A stretch of 6,563 bases of DNA from positions 1 to 6,563 of the forward strand of contig JAUNBY010000182.1 in assembly GCA_030526935.1 (NCBI GenBank), in the 5' to 3' direction. Below are positions 5,745 to 6,563 of the stretch, piece by piece; the stretch's first letter is position 1, and the number at the start of each line of letters is the position of its first letter. The DNA comes from Clostridia bacterium. GTDB taxonomy: Bacteria; Bacillota; Clostridia; Christensenellales; Aristaeellaceae. A model generated the notes under the pieces. The model made no database searches and was not told where the DNA came from. It saw only the letters and a program-made list of their open reading frames with translations. A program made the position numbers and the translations under genes.

Positions 5745-6563
5745 ATGAAGAAACTTTTAATGGCGCTATTGGTACTGTGCCTGTCGCTGTCGGTATGCGC
5801 TTTCGCTGAAGAAGCCGCTGGCGCATCGCTTACCGACATTCGCGTGCGCGACGCCGCGAGAACCGCGATCATTTCGCAACCGTTCGCCGCTGATGTGGCT
5901 GATTATTACATTTACACCCAAGCCGACACATATGGCGTGGAATTCACGCCCGCCGGGGAGGGCGCTTTTACCTTCAACGGCGAGGAAGTCGCCGCGGGTG
6001 AGTCATACGTACTGGATCTGCCGCAGGATCAGGGCAGCCTGTACGAGCAATATGTCGCCGAGCTTGAAATCGTCGCGGGCGATGCGACGTATAACTACAC
6101 CGTTATACGCGAGGATCCCGGCTATATGAGTACCGACGCGTTCAAACTGAAGACCTTCCCCATCGAGGGAGGCGAGATGTACTACTGGCTGTATGTTCCC
6201 GAGGATTACGACCCACAGCGCGAATACCCCGTTGTTCTCTACCTCCACGGCGGCGGACAGCGCTTCCAGGACGTTCAGATGGTACTTTTGCGCAATCAGG
6301 CGGCGGGCAGTTTCGTCAAATACGGATATGAAGCCATAGTCATAGCGCCACAGTGCAACTATACCGATCTCAGCGCCGAATCAAACTGGGGAAACGACAT
6401 GGTCCTTTCGCCGTTCGGACAGGGCGCATACGACATACTGCAACTCGTAAAGAGCGAGTATAACGTTGATGAAAATCGCGAATATGTTACCGGTCTGTCG
6501 ATGGGCGGTATAGGAAGCATAACCATGATTTCGCACTATCCCGAGGAATTTGCGGCTTCCATA
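5745..6563 (+). CDS. Secreted esterase, third paralogue (3' end outside window)
   Basis: The frame is open for 273 codons to the last base, with no stop. Residues 1-21 form a signal peptide ending AFA before EE. A beta-sandwich spans about 28-127, and an esterase domain starts at DAFKLKT (131). The esterase keeps YYWLYVPEDYD, the oxyanion motif LHGGGQ, IVIAPQCNYTD and the nucleophile S252 in VTGLSMGG. The sequence stops 21 residues after that serine, so the acid and histidine lie beyond the window. By analogy with its neighbours it may have a second module, but this is unseen. Its beta-sandwich is the shorter type (GAFTFNGEEVAAGESY), like the second sandwich of the other two proteins and unlike their first. 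The gap of 133 bases to the previous stop is the longest in the cluster, so it may have its own promoter, although I see no clear one. Confidence 0.9.
   Translation, partial: MKKLLMALLVLCLSLSVCAFAEEAAGASLTDIRVRDAARTAIISQPFAADVADYYIYTQADTYGVEFTPAGEGAFTFNGEEVAAGESYVLDLPQDQGSLYEQYVAELEIVAGDATYNYTVIREDPGYMSTDAFKLKTFPIEGGEMYYWLYVPEDYDPQREYPVVLYLHGGGQRFQDVQMVLLRNQAAGSFVKYGYEAIVIAPQCNYTDLSAESNWGNDMVLSPFGQGAYDILQLVKSEYNVDENREYVTGLSMGGIGSITMISHYPEEFAASI

Larger units (their letters stand above)
265..6563 (+). repeat. Five diverged copies of a beta-sandwich + esterase coding module
   Basis: The copies lie at about 265-1344, 1354-2364, 3521-4570, 4583-5608 and 5826-6563 (cut off), interrupted by the dehydrogenase gene. 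Shared landmarks are (Q)xDxYGVxFTP in the sandwich, DAF at the domain junction, (N/Y)YWLxVPEDYD, LHG(G/S)G(Q/K), NYTD, GxSxGG, AHF or HFCW and WMF(S/A/E)Q at the end. The copies are similar as proteins but clearly diverged in DNA, which points to old duplications and not an assembly artefact. Confidence 0.85.

Overview
The window looks like a stretch of a bacterial chromosome, probably from an anaerobic Firmicute (Clostridia-type, gut or rumen-like). This is an inference from the strong AGGAGG-type ribosome binding sites, the Gram-positive-style signal peptides (Lys-rich start, Leu/Ala/Val core, AxA or TFA cleavage site) and the mixed-GC codon use with many ATA and AGG codons. No RNA gene, insertion sequence, CRISPR array or phage gene is visible. 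All genes read on the + strand with short gaps (96, 68, 50 and 133 bases), so the region looks like one operon or a set of co-expressed units.

Layout: (1) bases 1-84 hold the last 27 codons of an unidentified gene. (2) Bases 85-180 are a leader with a strong Shine-Dalgarno sequence, a possible 11-codon upstream reading frame and a small hairpin. (3) Bases 181-2367 encode a secreted 728-residue protein built as two copies of [beta-sandwich + alpha/beta-hydrolase esterase]; its best start is the GTG at 181, not the ATG at 145. (4) A GC-rich hairpin is followed by bases 2436-3392, a complete NAD-dependent D-2-hydroxyacid dehydrogenase of the glycerate dehydrogenase/hydroxypyruvate reductase type. 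(5) Bases 3443-5611 encode a second secreted double esterase of the same architecture. (6) A 133-base gap carries two GC-rich inverted repeats whose arms can also pair with each other. (7) From base 5745 a third paralogue starts with its own signal peptide and is cut off by the window end just after its catalytic serine.

Taken together this is a tandem array of exported multi-catalytic esterases (four complete catalytic domains and part of a fifth) with one cytoplasmic hydroxyacid dehydrogenase embedded between them. The esterase domains resemble the predicted peptidase/esterase group COG4099, related to PHB-depolymerase-like and feruloyl-esterase-like enzymes. Every complete domain keeps a Ser-Asp-His triad, so all seem active. 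The substrate cannot be read from sequence. One hypothesis is that the exported enzymes release acids, perhaps hydroxyacids, from esters outside the cell and that the dehydrogenase acts on an imported product.
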